DNA of 64,000 bases from JAZKAR01 sp040389065 (GTDB taxonomy: Bacteria > Pseudomonadota > Gammaproteobacteria > Burkholderiales > Casimicrobiaceae), in the NCBI GenBank assembly GCA_040389065.1, contig JAZKAR010000030.1:1-64000 (forward strand), in the 5' to 3' direction. Below are positions 26,268-34,834 of the stretch, one piece after another. How positions within the stretch are numbered: position 1 is the first letter of the stretch; the number at the start of each line of letters is the position of its first letter. The translations under genes were made by a program, and so were the position numbers. The notes beneath the pieces are model-generated. The model was not told the DNA's origin. It saw only the letters and a list, made by a program, of their open reading frames with translations, and did not search any database.

Positions 26268-28163
26268 ATGAGCACCGAAACCTTAGGTTTTCAGACCGAA
26301 GTTAAACAACTTTTACATCTAATGATTCATTCATTATATAGCCATCGTGAAGTGTTTTTGCGTGAGCTGATTTCTAATGCGTCTGATGCCTTAGATAAGT
26401 TACGCTTTTTAGCTCTTGATGATTCTGCTTTGTACGAAGGCGACTCAGAGTTACGCGTTCGATTACGTTACGATGACGATGCACATACCATTACTCTTGA
26501 AGACAATGGTATCGGTATGACGCGTGAAGAAGTCATTGAAAACTTAGGTACGATTGCTCGTTCAGGAACCAAAGAGTTTCTTTCCCGTATTACCGGCGAT
26601 AAAAGCCGTGACACCCAATTAATTGGGCAATTCGGTGTAGGGTTTTATTCCGCTTTTATCGTTTCTGAAGAAGTGACTGTTGAAACACGTAAAGCTGGTA
26701 CCGAAGCAACAACCGCCACACGCTGGACGTCTAAGGGCGAAGGCGAGTACACACTCGAAGATATCGAAAAATCCGACCGCGGTACACGCATTACAATTAA
26801 GCTTAAAGAAGATGCTTACGATTTTGCACAACGCTGGTCGCTTGAGCGTCTCATCAAACAATATTCTGACCACATTCAATGGCCTATTCAATTAGTCAAA
26901 CAGCAATGGGATGATGAGAAAAAACAAAATATCGATTTAGATGAGTGGGAAACCATCAATCAAGCAACAGCATTATGGTTATTGCCTAAATCTGAAATCA
27001 CTGAAGACCAATATAACGAATTTTACAAGCAAATCAGTCATGATTTTGAATCCCCCTTAACCTATGCACATGCACGCGTTGAAGGCAGTAAAGAATACGT
27101 GCAATTGTTATACATTCCTTCACGCGCTCCGTTTGATTTGTGGGATCGTAACCAACAACGCGGCTTGAAGCTCTATGTACGCCGTGTCTTTATTATGGAT
27201 AACGCTGATCAACTGCTGCCAAGCTATCTGCGTTTTGTTAAAGGGATCGTTGACTCAAATGATTTACCCTTAAACGTTTCGCGTGAAATTCTACAAGAAT
27301 CACGCGATGTTGATGCTATTCGTAAGGGTTGTACCAACAAAATTCTTGCTTTGCTTGAAAACATGGCTCAAAACGAGCAAGAAAAATATGCCACCTTCTG
27401 GGAAAACTTTGGTTCCTGCTTTAAAGAGGGTTTGGGTGAAGACAATGCTAACAAAGAGCGCCTTGCTAAGCTATTGCGTTTCAGCTCGACCTATACCGAT
27501 AACCCTACTGCCAATATTTCACTTGCTGATTATGTAGCACGCATGAAAGAAGGCCAAGATGCTATTTATTACATTACAGCTGATAACTTTAATGCAGCAA
27601 AAAATAGCCCTCATTTACAGATTTTCCGTAAAAAAGGAATTGAAGTTCTGTTATTGGCTGATCGTGTAGATGAATGGGCCGTGGCTCACCTTACGGAATT
27701 TGAAGGCAAAAAATTGGCTTCTGTTGCTAAAGGCGATTTAAAGCTTGATTCATTTATGGATGAAGAAGAGAAAAAAGCACAGGCAGAGATTAGCGATAGC
27801 TTTAAACCTCTCATTGAACAAGCTAATAATGTGCTTAAAGGCCGTGTTAAAGAAGTTCGTTTATCATCACGCTTAACAGATGCGCCTGCGTGTTTAATTG
27901 GCGATGAACATGAACTCTCTAGCCATTTGCAACGCATGTTAAAAGCAGCTGGTCAAACTGTACCCGATAGCCATCCAATTCTTGAGTTGAACCCTAAGCA
28001 TCCCTTTGTTCAGCGCTTACAAGCTGGGCAAGCAGATGCAGAAGTCTGGTTACCTTTATTGTTTGATCAAGCTTTATTAGCCGAGGGTGGGCAGCTTGAT
28101 GATCCTGCAGGTTTTGTAAATGCAATGAACCGATTACTTATTAGCCAGCAAGCTTCAGCTTAA
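26268..28163 (+). CDS. htpG: Chaperone HtpG (Hsp90), 631 aa
   Basis: Cytosolic ATP-dependent Hsp90 chaperone. The GHKL ATPase domain is at the N-terminus: FLRELISNASDALDKLRF (Asn of the N-box), LEDNGIGMTREEV (Asp of the G1 box), GTIARSGTKEFL and GQFGVGFYSAFIVS. A middle domain (LYIPSRAPFDLWDRNQQRGLKLYVRRVFI, with the catalytic-loop Arg) and a C-terminal dimerisation domain follow. Length is standard. GGAG precedes the ATG by about 9 bases. A Rho-independent terminator follows directly. The upstream region is filled by decayed repeat elements. Confidence 0.97.
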   Translation: MSTETLGFQTEVKQLLHLMIHSLYSHREVFLRELISNASDALDKLRFLALDDSALYEGDSELRVRLRYDDDAHTITLEDNGIGMTREEVIENLGTIARSGTKEFLSRITGDKSRDTQLIGQFGVGFYSAFIVSEEVTVETRKAGTEATTATRWTSKGEGEYTLEDIEKSDRGTRITIKLKEDAYDFAQRWSLERLIKQYSDHIQWPIQLVKQQWDDEKKQNIDLDEWETINQATALWLLPKSEITEDQYNEFYKQISHDFESPLTYAHARVEGSKEYVQLLYIPSRAPFDLWDRNQQRGLKLYVRRVFIMDNADQLLPSYLRFVKGIVDSNDLPLNVSREILQESRDVDAIRKGCTNKILALLENMAQNEQEKYATFWENFGSCFKEGLGEDNANKERLAKLLRFSSTYTDNPTANISLADYVARMKEGQDAIYYITADNFNAAKNSPHLQIFRKKGIEVLLLADRVDEWAVAHLTEFEGKKLASVAKGDLKLDSFMDEEEKKAQAEISDSFKPLIEQANNVLKGRVKEVRLSSRLTDAPACLIGDEHELSSHLQRMLKAAGQTVPDSHPILELNPKHPFVQRLQAGQADAEVWLPLLFDQALLAEGGQLDDPAGFVNAMNRLLISQQASA

Positions 28164-28186
28164 CGTTAAAGCTTATCAACACAAAA

Positions 28187-28218
28187 AACTCAGAGGAATA
28201 TCTCTGGGTTTTTTTTTA
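28187..28218 (+). terminator. Rho-independent terminator of htpG
   Basis: AACTCAGAG (28187-28195) pairs with CTCTGGGTT (28202-28210), with one G-T pair, and runs into a tract of ten T. It lies 24 bases after the htpG stop. Confidence 0.88.
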
Positions 28219-28225
28219 ATCATTA

Positions 28226-28257
28226 TTGACATCATGATGTCATGATGTCATGATGTC
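28226..28257 (+). promoter_or_regulatory. Promoter with overlapping GntR-type operator repeats
   Basis: A consensus -35 TTGACA (28226-28231) is followed 17 bp later by CATGAT (28249-28254), placing the start of transcription at or next to the ATG at 28261. The same stretch has a 14-bp palindrome, GACATCATGATGTC (28228-28241), and three tandem ATGATGTC octamers (28234-28257). A regulator bound there would block the promoter. No Shine-Dalgarno is present, so the mRNA may be leaderless. Confidence 0.6.
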
Positions 28258-28260
28258 GCC

Positions 28261-29004
28261 ATGAATACTATACCTCTCTATATGCAAGTTGAAGCTGCGC
28301 TTGCCTCAGATATTGCAGCTGGCATCCTGTCTCCTGGTACTCAATTGCCGCCTGAAGATAGCTTAATTGAACGATTTAATGTTAGCCGCACCACTATTCG
28401 TAAAGCTGTGGAAAATCTTGTAAACCATGGCTTGATTGAAATTCGGCGTGGTAAAGGAACGTTTGTTACCGAACCTAGCATTACTCAGGAGCTTACCGAA
28501 TTAAGTGGTTTTGTTGAAGACATGCAGGCTCTTGGACGTACTCCAACTGCCCGTGTTATTGACATGCGACCTGTGCCAGCTAGTAAAATAGTTGCACAGC
28601 ATCTTGGCTTATCTACTGGAACTCAAGTTTTTCTGATTGAACGTGTACGCTTGGCTGATGGAGTTGCGGTATCTTTTGATGAGACCTATTTACCTCTAGA
28701 AATTGGCGAGAAAGTTGCAACTAACAACTTAGAGGTTGAGCCAATTTTTTCACTTCTCGAAGAAAAATATAATCTATACCTAACCGATGCCCATTATCAA
28801 TTAGAAGCCGTAACAGCTAATGAAAAAATTGCCCAAGCACTTGGTATTGAGGTAGGCAGTCCTATCTTTCTTATTGAGCGCACCTCTTATGGCGAAGGTC
28901 AGCAACCGCTTGACTACGAGAAGCTTTATTATCGCGGCGATTTAATTAAGTTCACTACGCGCCTATCTAGACGGCCACGTCCACGCCAACGTCCATGTAT
29001 ATAA
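28261..29004 (+). CDS. GntR/HutC-family transcriptional regulator, 247 aa
   Basis: DNA-binding repressor with an N-terminal winged helix (residues about 5-72; LPPEDSLIERFNVSRTTIRKAVENLVNHGLIEIRRGKGTFV) and a C-terminal UTRA ligand domain (PVPASKIVAQHLGLSTGTQVFLIERVRLADG ... FDETYLP). It opens a four-gene same-strand run with a TauE/SafE exporter, a DUF1634 protein and a PLP lyase, so it probably senses the substrate of that pathway. Its own promoter is overlapped by palindromic ATGATGTC repeats, which suggests autoregulation. There is no visible RBS; translation may begin on a leaderless transcript. Confidence 0.9.
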   Translation: MNTIPLYMQVEAALASDIAAGILSPGTQLPPEDSLIERFNVSRTTIRKAVENLVNHGLIEIRRGKGTFVTEPSITQELTELSGFVEDMQALGRTPTARVIDMRPVPASKIVAQHLGLSTGTQVFLIERVRLADGVAVSFDETYLPLEIGEKVATNNLEVEPIFSLLEEKYNLYLTDAHYQLEAVTANEKIAQALGIEVGSPIFLIERTSYGEGQQPLDYEKLYYRGDLIKFTTRLSRRPRPRQRPCI

Positions 29005-29019
29005 TCTGAGGCCATTAAA

Positions 29020-29889
29020 TTGGAAATATCATTTGCTTGTTGGCTACTCTTAGCTTCTTTCGGTGCCAGTGCGTTTGGCAGCACGCTTGGCATGGCGAGC
29101 GGTATTTTTATCGTACCTATTTTAACGCTGTTCTTTGGTATCGACATGCATATCGCCATTGGTGCAAGTCTTGTTTCTGTCATTGCTTGTTCGTGTGGAA
29201 GCGCCAGCTTCTTTCTTAAGAATAGATTGACTAATATTCGTCTTGCCATTGTCTTGGAGATTGCTACGACTCTTGGTGCTTTGACAGGGGTGTTCTTGAT
29301 CGGAATAATTCCTACCTTATACCTTTACATATTATTTTCAGCTATTTTGATTCTTTCAGCACAGCAAATGCTGGCTCAACGCAATGAGTTTGTACAAGCT
29401 GACACTCCGGCTGATCGCTCTAGCTGGGCTACTTTATTGCGCCTGCACTCCAGCATCCCTAATTATCGACTAGGACAGAATGTACCTTACCAAGTTGGGT
29501 GTATCCCTCTCGGCTTATGCCTGATGTACGGTGCGGGACTCATATCAGCTCTATTGGGAATTGGAAGCGGAGTACTCAAAATTCCTGCAATGGATACTGT
29601 TTTGAGGCTGCCTATTAAAGTGTCTTCGGCTACTTCCAACTTCATGATTGGCGTAACAGCAGCCGCAAGCGCAGGCGCTTATTTCGTGCGAGGCGATATA
29701 AATATTGCGATTGCTGGACCAGTTGCGCTCGGCTCCGTTTTAGGTTCCCTAACAGGAGGGCGCCTTCTAATGAGCTTACCTAGCGAAAAGCTACGCATCC
29801 TTTTTGCTGCCATACTTGCTTTACTAGCTATCCCCATGCTCATGAGTGTCTTTGGTTTTAATGCTTTTCAAGGACTTAGACATGAATAA
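29020..29889 (+). CDS. TauE/SafE-family sulfite/sulfonate exporter, 289 aa
   Basis: Inner-membrane permease with about eight hydrophobic helices in two related halves, each opening with a Gly-rich FGASAFGSTLGMASGIFIVPIL or ISALLGIGSGVLKIPAM motif characteristic of the TauE/SafE family. It uses a TTG start with TGAGG eight bases upstream, 15 bp after the regulator's stop. The stop overlaps the next gene by 8 bp. With a cysteate lyase/desulfhydrase-like enzyme in the same operon, export of sulfite (as for CuyZ) is the likely role. Other family members move sulfoacetate or other small anions. Confidence 0.85.
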   Translation: MEISFACWLLLASFGASAFGSTLGMASGIFIVPILTLFFGIDMHIAIGASLVSVIACSCGSASFFLKNRLTNIRLAIVLEIATTLGALTGVFLIGIIPTLYLYILFSAILILSAQQMLAQRNEFVQADTPADRSSWATLLRLHSSIPNYRLGQNVPYQVGCIPLGLCLMYGAGLISALLGIGSGVLKIPAMDTVLRLPIKVSSATSNFMIGVTAAASAGAYFVRGDINIAIAGPVALGSVLGSLTGGRLLMSLPSEKLRILFAAILALLAIPMLMSVFGFNAFQGLRHE

Positions 29890-30196
29890 TTTTGTTATGT
29901 GTATTGACCAACAAAATCATACTATTGCAACGCTGTTATGGTATGGCACATGCATGGCATCTGCCCTTATTGCAGGCGGCTTACTTATTGAATTCACCCA
30001 TCTTAGCCCAAGATTTTTATTTGATATAACTGGTTCTGGCATTGTAAATATTGGTATTGCGCTATTTATCCTTCTTCCTATTGCGCGTGTTGGGCTGATG
30101 CTCGCACTATTCTTAAGCAAACGAGATTACGTTTACACAGCAATATCGGCATTCGTTTTCATAATTATCGGGGTCGGTTTCTTTATCGCATCCTGA
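29882..30196 (+). CDS. DUF1634 small membrane protein, exporter partner
   Basis: A 104-aa protein with three hydrophobic segments (LLWYGTCMASALIAGGLLI, GIVNIGIALFILLPIARVGLMLALFL, YTAISAFVFIIIGVGFFIA). The ATG at 29882 has AAGGA about 7 bases upstream and overlaps the exporter's stop by 8 bp. DUF1634 genes commonly sit next to TauE/SafE genes, so it is probably an accessory subunit. The IARVGLMLALF stretch is the most conserved part I can recall. Biochemical function unknown. Confidence 0.8.
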   Translation: MNNFVMCIDQQNHTIATLLWYGTCMASALIAGGLLIEFTHLSPRFLFDITGSGIVNIGIALFILLPIARVGLMLALFLSKRDYVYTAISAFVFIIIGVGFFIAS

Positions 30197-30231
30197 GTTA
30201 TCCCTTCACTTGCTATCAAAGAGAAAAATAG

Positions 30232-31266
30232 ATGAAAGAACAAAATCCGAATAATGTTGATGATATTCTTAACACATTTGAGCGTGTTCCTTTTCTAACA
30301 TGGGAAACACCCCTTGAAAGGCTTCCCCGGCTTAGCGAAACTTTGGGTATTGAGCTTTCAGTCAAACGCGATGATTTAACGGGTTTAGCTTTCGGCGGAA
30401 ACAAAGTGCGAAGTCTAGAATACTATTTTGGCAAAGCTAAAGCTGCTGATGCTGATACAGTGCTAATAACGGGTGCAATTCAATCCAATTATGTTCGTGT
30501 CGTAGCTGCTTGTGCAGCTCGCTTGGGAATGGAATGCCATATTCAGCTTGAAGATAGGGTGCCTAATGTTGATACTATTTATCGAAAATCAGGCAATGTG
30601 CTTTTGAATGAATTACTGGGAGCTACACTTTACTTTGCCCCAACAGGCATAGATGAGGAAGGCGCTGATTTACAGCTTGCCGAGATTGCAACAAAACTAA
30701 CAGCCAGAGGTCGCCGTCCCTTTATTATTCCGCTTGGCCCCAATCATCTGCCCTATGGTTCTCTTGGATATATTCGCTGTTCTGGAGAACTGTTACGGCA
30801 AACAGACACATTTGATCATCTGGTACTTGGCTCAGGCAGCGGACAAACACATGCAGGTATGCTCTTCGGCTTGCGGGCACGAGGATGGAATGGAAAAGTA
30901 ATTGGGATATGTGTTCGCCGTGCGGCAGCTGCACAGCGATCTAGAATTTCAGGACACTGCGAAAAAATCGCTGCTATGCTTGGCATTCCAAATCCAGTAA
31001 ACGATAGCGATATTGAGCTGCACGATGATGTGCTTCATCCCGGTTACGGTGTAATAAATAGTTTTGTCGCAAATGCAATAAAAGACTGCGCCCGCTTAGA
31101 AGGCCTTTTTATCGATCCTGTTTATACGGGGCGAGTTATGGCTGGACTACGTGCCTGTACTGAAAAGGGCCTTATCCCTATATTTGCTAATACAATATTT
31201 TTGCATACAGGGGGATTGCCTGCTATTTTTGGTTATGAGACCGCATTGCGTAATAATGGTCTTTAA
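30232..31266 (+). CDS. PLP lyase, D-cysteine desulfhydrase/L-cysteate sulfo-lyase family
   Basis: Fold type II PLP enzyme of the ACC deaminase/DcyD/CuyA group. The cofactor Lys58 is in GLAFGGNKVRSLEY. Other family blocks are TGAIQSNYVRVVAACAARLGM, IIPLGPNHLPYGSLGYI (substrate loop), LGSGSGQTHAGMLFGL (phosphate binding) and LHTGGLPAIFGY. Members release sulfide from D-cysteine or sulfite from L-cysteate, giving pyruvate and ammonia. The TauE/SafE exporter in the same operon favours a sulfite-producing reaction (CuyA-like), but sequence alone cannot separate the substrates. It is the last gene of the operon. Confidence 0.8.
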   Translation: MKEQNPNNVDDILNTFERVPFLTWETPLERLPRLSETLGIELSVKRDDLTGLAFGGNKVRSLEYYFGKAKAADADTVLITGAIQSNYVRVVAACAARLGMECHIQLEDRVPNVDTIYRKSGNVLLNELLGATLYFAPTGIDEEGADLQLAEIATKLTARGRRPFIIPLGPNHLPYGSLGYIRCSGELLRQTDTFDHLVLGSGSGQTHAGMLFGLRARGWNGKVIGICVRRAAAAQRSRISGHCEKIAAMLGIPNPVNDSDIELHDDVLHPGYGVINSFVANAIKDCARLEGLFIDPVYTGRVMAGLRACTEKGLIPIFANTIFLHTGGLPAIFGYETALRNNGL

Positions 31267-31271
31267 AATCG

Positions 31272-31311
31272 GAAGAAACTCCTATAGCAAAGCTTCTATA
31301 CGAGTTTCTTC
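31272..31311 (+). terminator. Stem-loop at the end of the exporter-lyase operon
   Basis: GAAGAAACTC (31272-31281) pairs exactly with GAGTTTCTTC (31302-31311). An inner TATAG/CTATA stem gives a long interrupted hairpin six bases past the lyase stop. No T-tract follows; it is between convergent genes. Confidence 0.5.
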
Positions 31312-31339
31312 AAATGGTATCTACGCCTCTTAAAACGTA

Positions 31340-31783
31340 TTAAGCACTTTTCCACTCCGCCATGCGTCGTTGTGAATGACCCAATGCTTCAGGTGAAAAA
31401 AGATCAGGATGACGTAATACGATTCCCTCAAATGTGTAATCTTCTAATGCCTGCTTCGACAATAAATCGTATGCTGCAAGATCATCTTCACGTGTTACCG
31501 TACGTTCAACAGTTTCAATGATTCCGTGTTTTTTAATTAATTGCCATGTACGAAAAGCTCTGGTTTTTTTTCCATTCTTTACGGAGAGCATTTGTTCATA
31601 GGCATAAATTGCCTCTATACATTCTCTTTCTGCTTCGGTAGGTGCTCCATATACTAAAGCTCTAAGCTCAATAGCTCGTTTTCGTGCCTCAACGGCAAGA
31701 TCAGCGCGTCCCATATTAGCTGCATTTTTTTCAAATATGACGCATTCGTCAGGTGTTTTTAATTTTGCGATGATCTCATTCAT
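31340..31783 (-). CDS. Hypothetical cytoplasmic protein, 147 aa
   Basis: Soluble and mostly helical by eye, with no signal or membrane segment. The N-terminal part (LKTPDECVIFEKNAANMGRADLAVEARKRAIELRA) looks like a helical repeat. The C-terminal part (DDLAAYDLLSKQALEDYTFEGIVLRHPDLFSPEAL) resembles a short conserved domain found beside endonuclease or HEPN-like proteins, but I cannot name it. AAAGG precedes the start. It is monocistronic and convergent with the PLP lyase gene. Confidence 0.6.
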   Translation of the reverse strand: MNEIIAKLKTPDECVIFEKNAANMGRADLAVEARKRAIELRALVYGAPTEAERECIEAIYAYEQMLSVKNGKKTRAFRTWQLIKKHGIIETVERTVTREDDLAAYDLLSKQALEDYTFEGIVLRHPDLFSPEALGHSQRRMAEWKSA

Positions 31784-31896
31784 ATATACCTTTATGGAAA
31801 TCTACTATATAAAGTTAACGGACTTAACTTAGGCCCACAAGAGGGACAATAACCCAAAGAAAGTGAATAGGGTCAGGTATAGGCGTTGAAAAGATA

Positions 31897-32028
31897 TAGA
31901 AGTTACGCAGTTGGATTCTCTCAGCGTGGGACGCGCCGCGTTATAGCAACTTGCCGTATTGCGTATACTGTCTGCGTTGCTATGCGGGGCATCCTATGCC
32001 TTGATAGAAGCCAACTGCGTAACCTCTA
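31897..32028 (+). mobile_element. MITE-like element, 132 bp, with AGATA target duplication
   Basis: Termini TAGAAGTTACGCAGTTGG and CCAACTGCGTAACCTCTA; AGATA stands on both sides (31892-31896 and 32029-32033). The inner blocks GGCGTGGGACGC and GCGGGGCATCCTATGCC pair with each other. It lies upstream of tmk. Confidence 0.88.
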
Positions 32029-32139
32029 AGATAAATGGTTTTTAATAATTTTTCTCATCCCATTGTACCCTTTCTAACCATCCCCGCAAACTCTATGTTA
32101 ATCTTGATGACTTTTCCCTCTGAAGCACAAGGTCAGTTC

Positions 32140-32811
32140 ATGTCTGTACAGTATCCGGGGTTATTTATCACGGTAGAAGGTATAGATGGTGCAGGCAAAA
32201 GCACGCACCTTCCCTATATTCATTCCGTTTTTCGTAAAGAAGGTTTCAACGTTCTAGAAACGCGTGAACCTGGCGGTACACCGGTAGCCAATAAGCTCAG
32301 AGATATTTTGCTTCAAGAAACTCTGGCACCTGAAACAGAATTGCTTTTAATGTTTGCGGCACGCAATGAACATTTACAAAAAAGTATTTTGCCTGCCCTT
32401 TCAGAAGGAAAATGCGTTTTATGCGATCGTTTCACCGATTCATCTTACGCTTATCAAGGTGGAGGGCGTGGAATTGATAATGAAATTATTCAACACCTTG
32501 AAACCTGGGTTCAACACGATATAAAGCCTGACTTAACCCTCTATTTTGATTTAAGTGTAGAGTTAAGCCTCGAAAGACGCGCTCTGCGTAATCAGGAGCA
32601 TAATATTAAAGATCGTTTTGAAGACGAATCTCCTTACTTTTTTGAACGCGTGCGGCAAGGCTATCTTGATCGAATTAAGCAGCAGCCTCATCGTTTTTAT
32701 GTGCTCAATGGCGCTGATTCTATTCCTATTATTCAAGAGCGGCTAAGTGATTTTTTAAAAGACTGGCTACGTTACTACAACACCACTGACCGACACCCGA
32801 TGCATGGTTAA
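32140..32811 (+). CDS. tmk: Thymidylate kinase
   Basis: Phosphorylates dTMP to dTDP for DNA synthesis. P-loop at residues 14-21 (GIDGAGKS), DR(E)PGGT-type motif (TREPGGTPVANKLRDILL), DRX motif and LID (LCDRFTDSSYAYQGGGRGI). I place the start at ATG 32140, where AAGG lies seven bases upstream and the protein begins MSVQYPGLFITVEG as in the family; the frame is open to 32035 but that extension lacks family similarity. The gene is followed six bases later by holB, the usual arrangement. Confidence 0.95.
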   Translation: MSVQYPGLFITVEGIDGAGKSTHLPYIHSVFRKEGFNVLETREPGGTPVANKLRDILLQETLAPETELLLMFAARNEHLQKSILPALSEGKCVLCDRFTDSSYAYQGGGRGIDNEIIQHLETWVQHDIKPDLTLYFDLSVELSLERRALRNQEHNIKDRFEDESPYFFERVRQGYLDRIKQQPHRFYVLNGADSIPIIQERLSDFLKDWLRYYNTTDRHPMHG

Positions 32812-32817
32812 TCAAAT

Positions 32818-33822
32818 ATGCTTCCGTCATTTTCTTGGTTAGAACCCACCGCTAAACACTTATTAGCACATCGCGAACGTTGGGCGCACGCTTGGCTCAT
32901 TAGCGGAGCTGAAGGTATTGGTAAATATGCATTAGCCCGTTGGATGGCCTATAGTCTGCTATGTGAAACACCCTTAGAGCAAGGCGAACCTTGTGGTCAT
33001 TGCACAGGCTGCCAATGGTTAACAGCGCATAGACACCCTGATTATTATGCTTGTTTACCTGAGAATATTGAAAATCCTGATTTTAATTTCTTAAGCTTTG
33101 CAGAAAGTGATTGGATCAAGCTTGATGCTATTCGCAAACTGCATGATCGTATTTATCTGCCTGCCCATCGTCAGCAAGCAAAAGTTATTTTGATTTACCC
33201 AGCAGAGCTTGTAAATCTTGCAGCCTCGAATGCATTGCTTAAACTGCTAGAAGAACCCCCTTCTAATACCTACTTTCTACTGATTACCCATCATCCGCAC
33301 CAAGTATTAGCTACCTTAAGAAGCCGCTGCCATCAACTTAAGCTGGCAACTCCCCCGCATGATATGGTTGCAGCATGGTGTGAATCTGCAGATATTTCAG
33401 CAGATGATTTAGCACAAACTGGGCAAGCGCCGCTTAAAGCATTAAGCCTTAAAAAAACGCATGAATCTTTTAAACCACTATTACAGTCTTTATTCAATAT
33501 GAATCAACGTATTGATATTGATAGCTGGAAAAGTTGGATCGACAAATGCCCCAAAGCAGAGCGCCGATCAGCCCTAGCCTATGCGATTGATAGCCTTCAT
33601 AAGCTTTCTCATGATTGGTTAAGAGTGCATCATGGCCTAAAGCCGCGCTTCTTTCCAAGTCAACATATTGTTTTAAAGGAAAATTTACATAAAATTTCTA
33701 TTCCCAAACTCTTAAATATGGATCATGCTTTAAAAACGGTGCAGCAGCATAGTAAGCATCCGCTAAATCCTGCCTGGCTACTTGAGCATTCAGTGATTCA
33801 GTATGCTGCCCTATGGTCTTAA
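32818..33822 (+). CDS. holB: DNA polymerase III subunit delta'
   Basis: Clamp-loader subunit. AAA+ fold with Walker A-like GAEGIGKYALARW (about residues 30-42), a four-Cys zinc module (CETPLEQGEPCGHCTGCQW) and the sensor 1 region (NALLKLLEEPPSNTYFLLITHHPHQVLATLRSRC with the SRC motif). A C-terminal collar domain follows. The 334-aa length is standard. Directly after tmk with a six-base gap, and upstream of pilZ, as in many beta- and gammaproteobacteria. RBS is weak, suggesting translational coupling with tmk. Confidence 0.93.
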   Translation: MLPSFSWLEPTAKHLLAHRERWAHAWLISGAEGIGKYALARWMAYSLLCETPLEQGEPCGHCTGCQWLTAHRHPDYYACLPENIENPDFNFLSFAESDWIKLDAIRKLHDRIYLPAHRQQAKVILIYPAELVNLAASNALLKLLEEPPSNTYFLLITHHPHQVLATLRSRCHQLKLATPPHDMVAAWCESADISADDLAQTGQAPLKALSLKKTHESFKPLLQSLFNMNQRIDIDSWKSWIDKCPKAERRSALAYAIDSLHKLSHDWLRVHHGLKPRFFPSQHIVLKENLHKISIPKLLNMDHALKTVQQHSKHPLNPAWLLEHSVIQYAALWS

Positions 33823-34284
33823 TTAGTTCTATTTAGGAACCTGATTGCTAGTCCATATCTACACTGTTAACCAGTGCGAACACAAGAGATGCTTAAAACA
33901 GCTTGAATTTGGTACATGAAACGTGAAAATTAACCGCGCTGAGAGTGGTGTAGGCATGATTAACATCTGCAAACTCTTTCAGCAAATTTTGTCTACATAG
34001 GTTTTGTTATTCACGGTATGCCAAATTAAGTTTATGGAGTTATACCCATTGTAAACATGAATACCCGGTACCAAGGGTCAATATTTAGTATTTTAGTTGA
34101 TAGCTGTGCTGATTTTTCAGGTCAAGCATAGGGATCTGATTTGAATAGATGAATAAGGCAAATGGTATGAAGAAGCTGTAGGGGCGGATGTATCAAACCA
34201 ATCCTATACGCCTCTACATCAGGGTATTGTATTGCGCAATACGGTATGAACTGATCGTTTTAAGGGATAAAAGGGAATCTAATT
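33823..34284. other. 462-bp gap between holB and pilZ
   Basis: No gene seen. It contains a perfect 14-bp palindrome, GTATTGCGCAATAC (34229-34242), about 45 bases before pilZ, which could be an operator. In other genomes holB and pilZ are often close together; here the gap implies a separate pilZ promoter. Confidence 0.45.
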
Positions 34285-34635
34285 ATGTCTGATGTTATCA
34301 CCGCACCACCTCGATCAGGAGCGGGCGTACTCTCCTTAAATATTCGTGATCGTAATACTCTTTATGCTGCCTATATGCCTTATATTAAAGGCGGCGGTCT
34401 TTTTGTTCCTAGCCATCGGCCTCATCAACTTGGCGAAGAAGTATTTATGTTAATTTCTTTGCTTGATGATCCTACTAAAATTTCAATACAAGCTAAAGTA
34501 GTTTGGATTGCGCCTGAAGGTGTTCAAGGTAGTAAAGTGCCGGGTATTGGTGTTCAATTTAACCAAGATGAAAATGGAATTGCTATTCGATCAAAAATAG
34601 AAAACCATATTGCTGGAATGTCTATTCCATCGTAA
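34285..34635 (+). CDS. pilZ: Type IV pilus assembly protein PilZ, 116 aa
   Basis: Single PilZ-fold protein needed for type IV pilus formation and twitching. The sequence matches the pilus-type PilZ pattern (GVLSLNIRDRNTLYAAYMPYIKGGGLFVPSH, LGEEVFMLISLLDD, VVWIAPEGVQG, GIGVQF). The RxxxR arginine motif used to bind cyclic-di-GMP is not seen at the N-terminus, as in the classical PilZ, so it probably acts by protein contacts (in other species PilB and FimX). AAGGGA lies upstream. A strong terminator follows. Confidence 0.93.
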   Translation: MSDVITAPPRSGAGVLSLNIRDRNTLYAAYMPYIKGGGLFVPSHRPHQLGEEVFMLISLLDDPTKISIQAKVVWIAPEGVQGSKVPGIGVQFNQDENGIAIRSKIENHIAGMSIPS

Positions 34636-34675
34636 TGAAATGACTTATGTAATTCAAAGCTAAAGCCGGCAAACT

Positions 34676-34708
34676 AAAAGGCGGATGACCTAGCGTTATC
34701 CGCCTTTT
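34676..34708 (+). terminator. Terminator hairpin after pilZ
   Basis: AAAAGGCGGAT (34676-34686) pairs with ATCCGCCTTTT (34698-34708), extended by GAC/GTT inside. The A-run and T-run make it usable in both directions, but dapF on the other strand ends at 34835, so pilZ is the main user. Confidence 0.85.
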
Positions 34709-34834
34709 GTTATGCTGCCCCGTTTTTGTGATTCGTCAGAAAGCGCTTTGTATTTCTATGCATCTACAACGCTGCAATGGGTCTCAAAATACTATAACAA
34801 CGTTGTTAACCCTGAGGTATCAGTTTCAACACCA

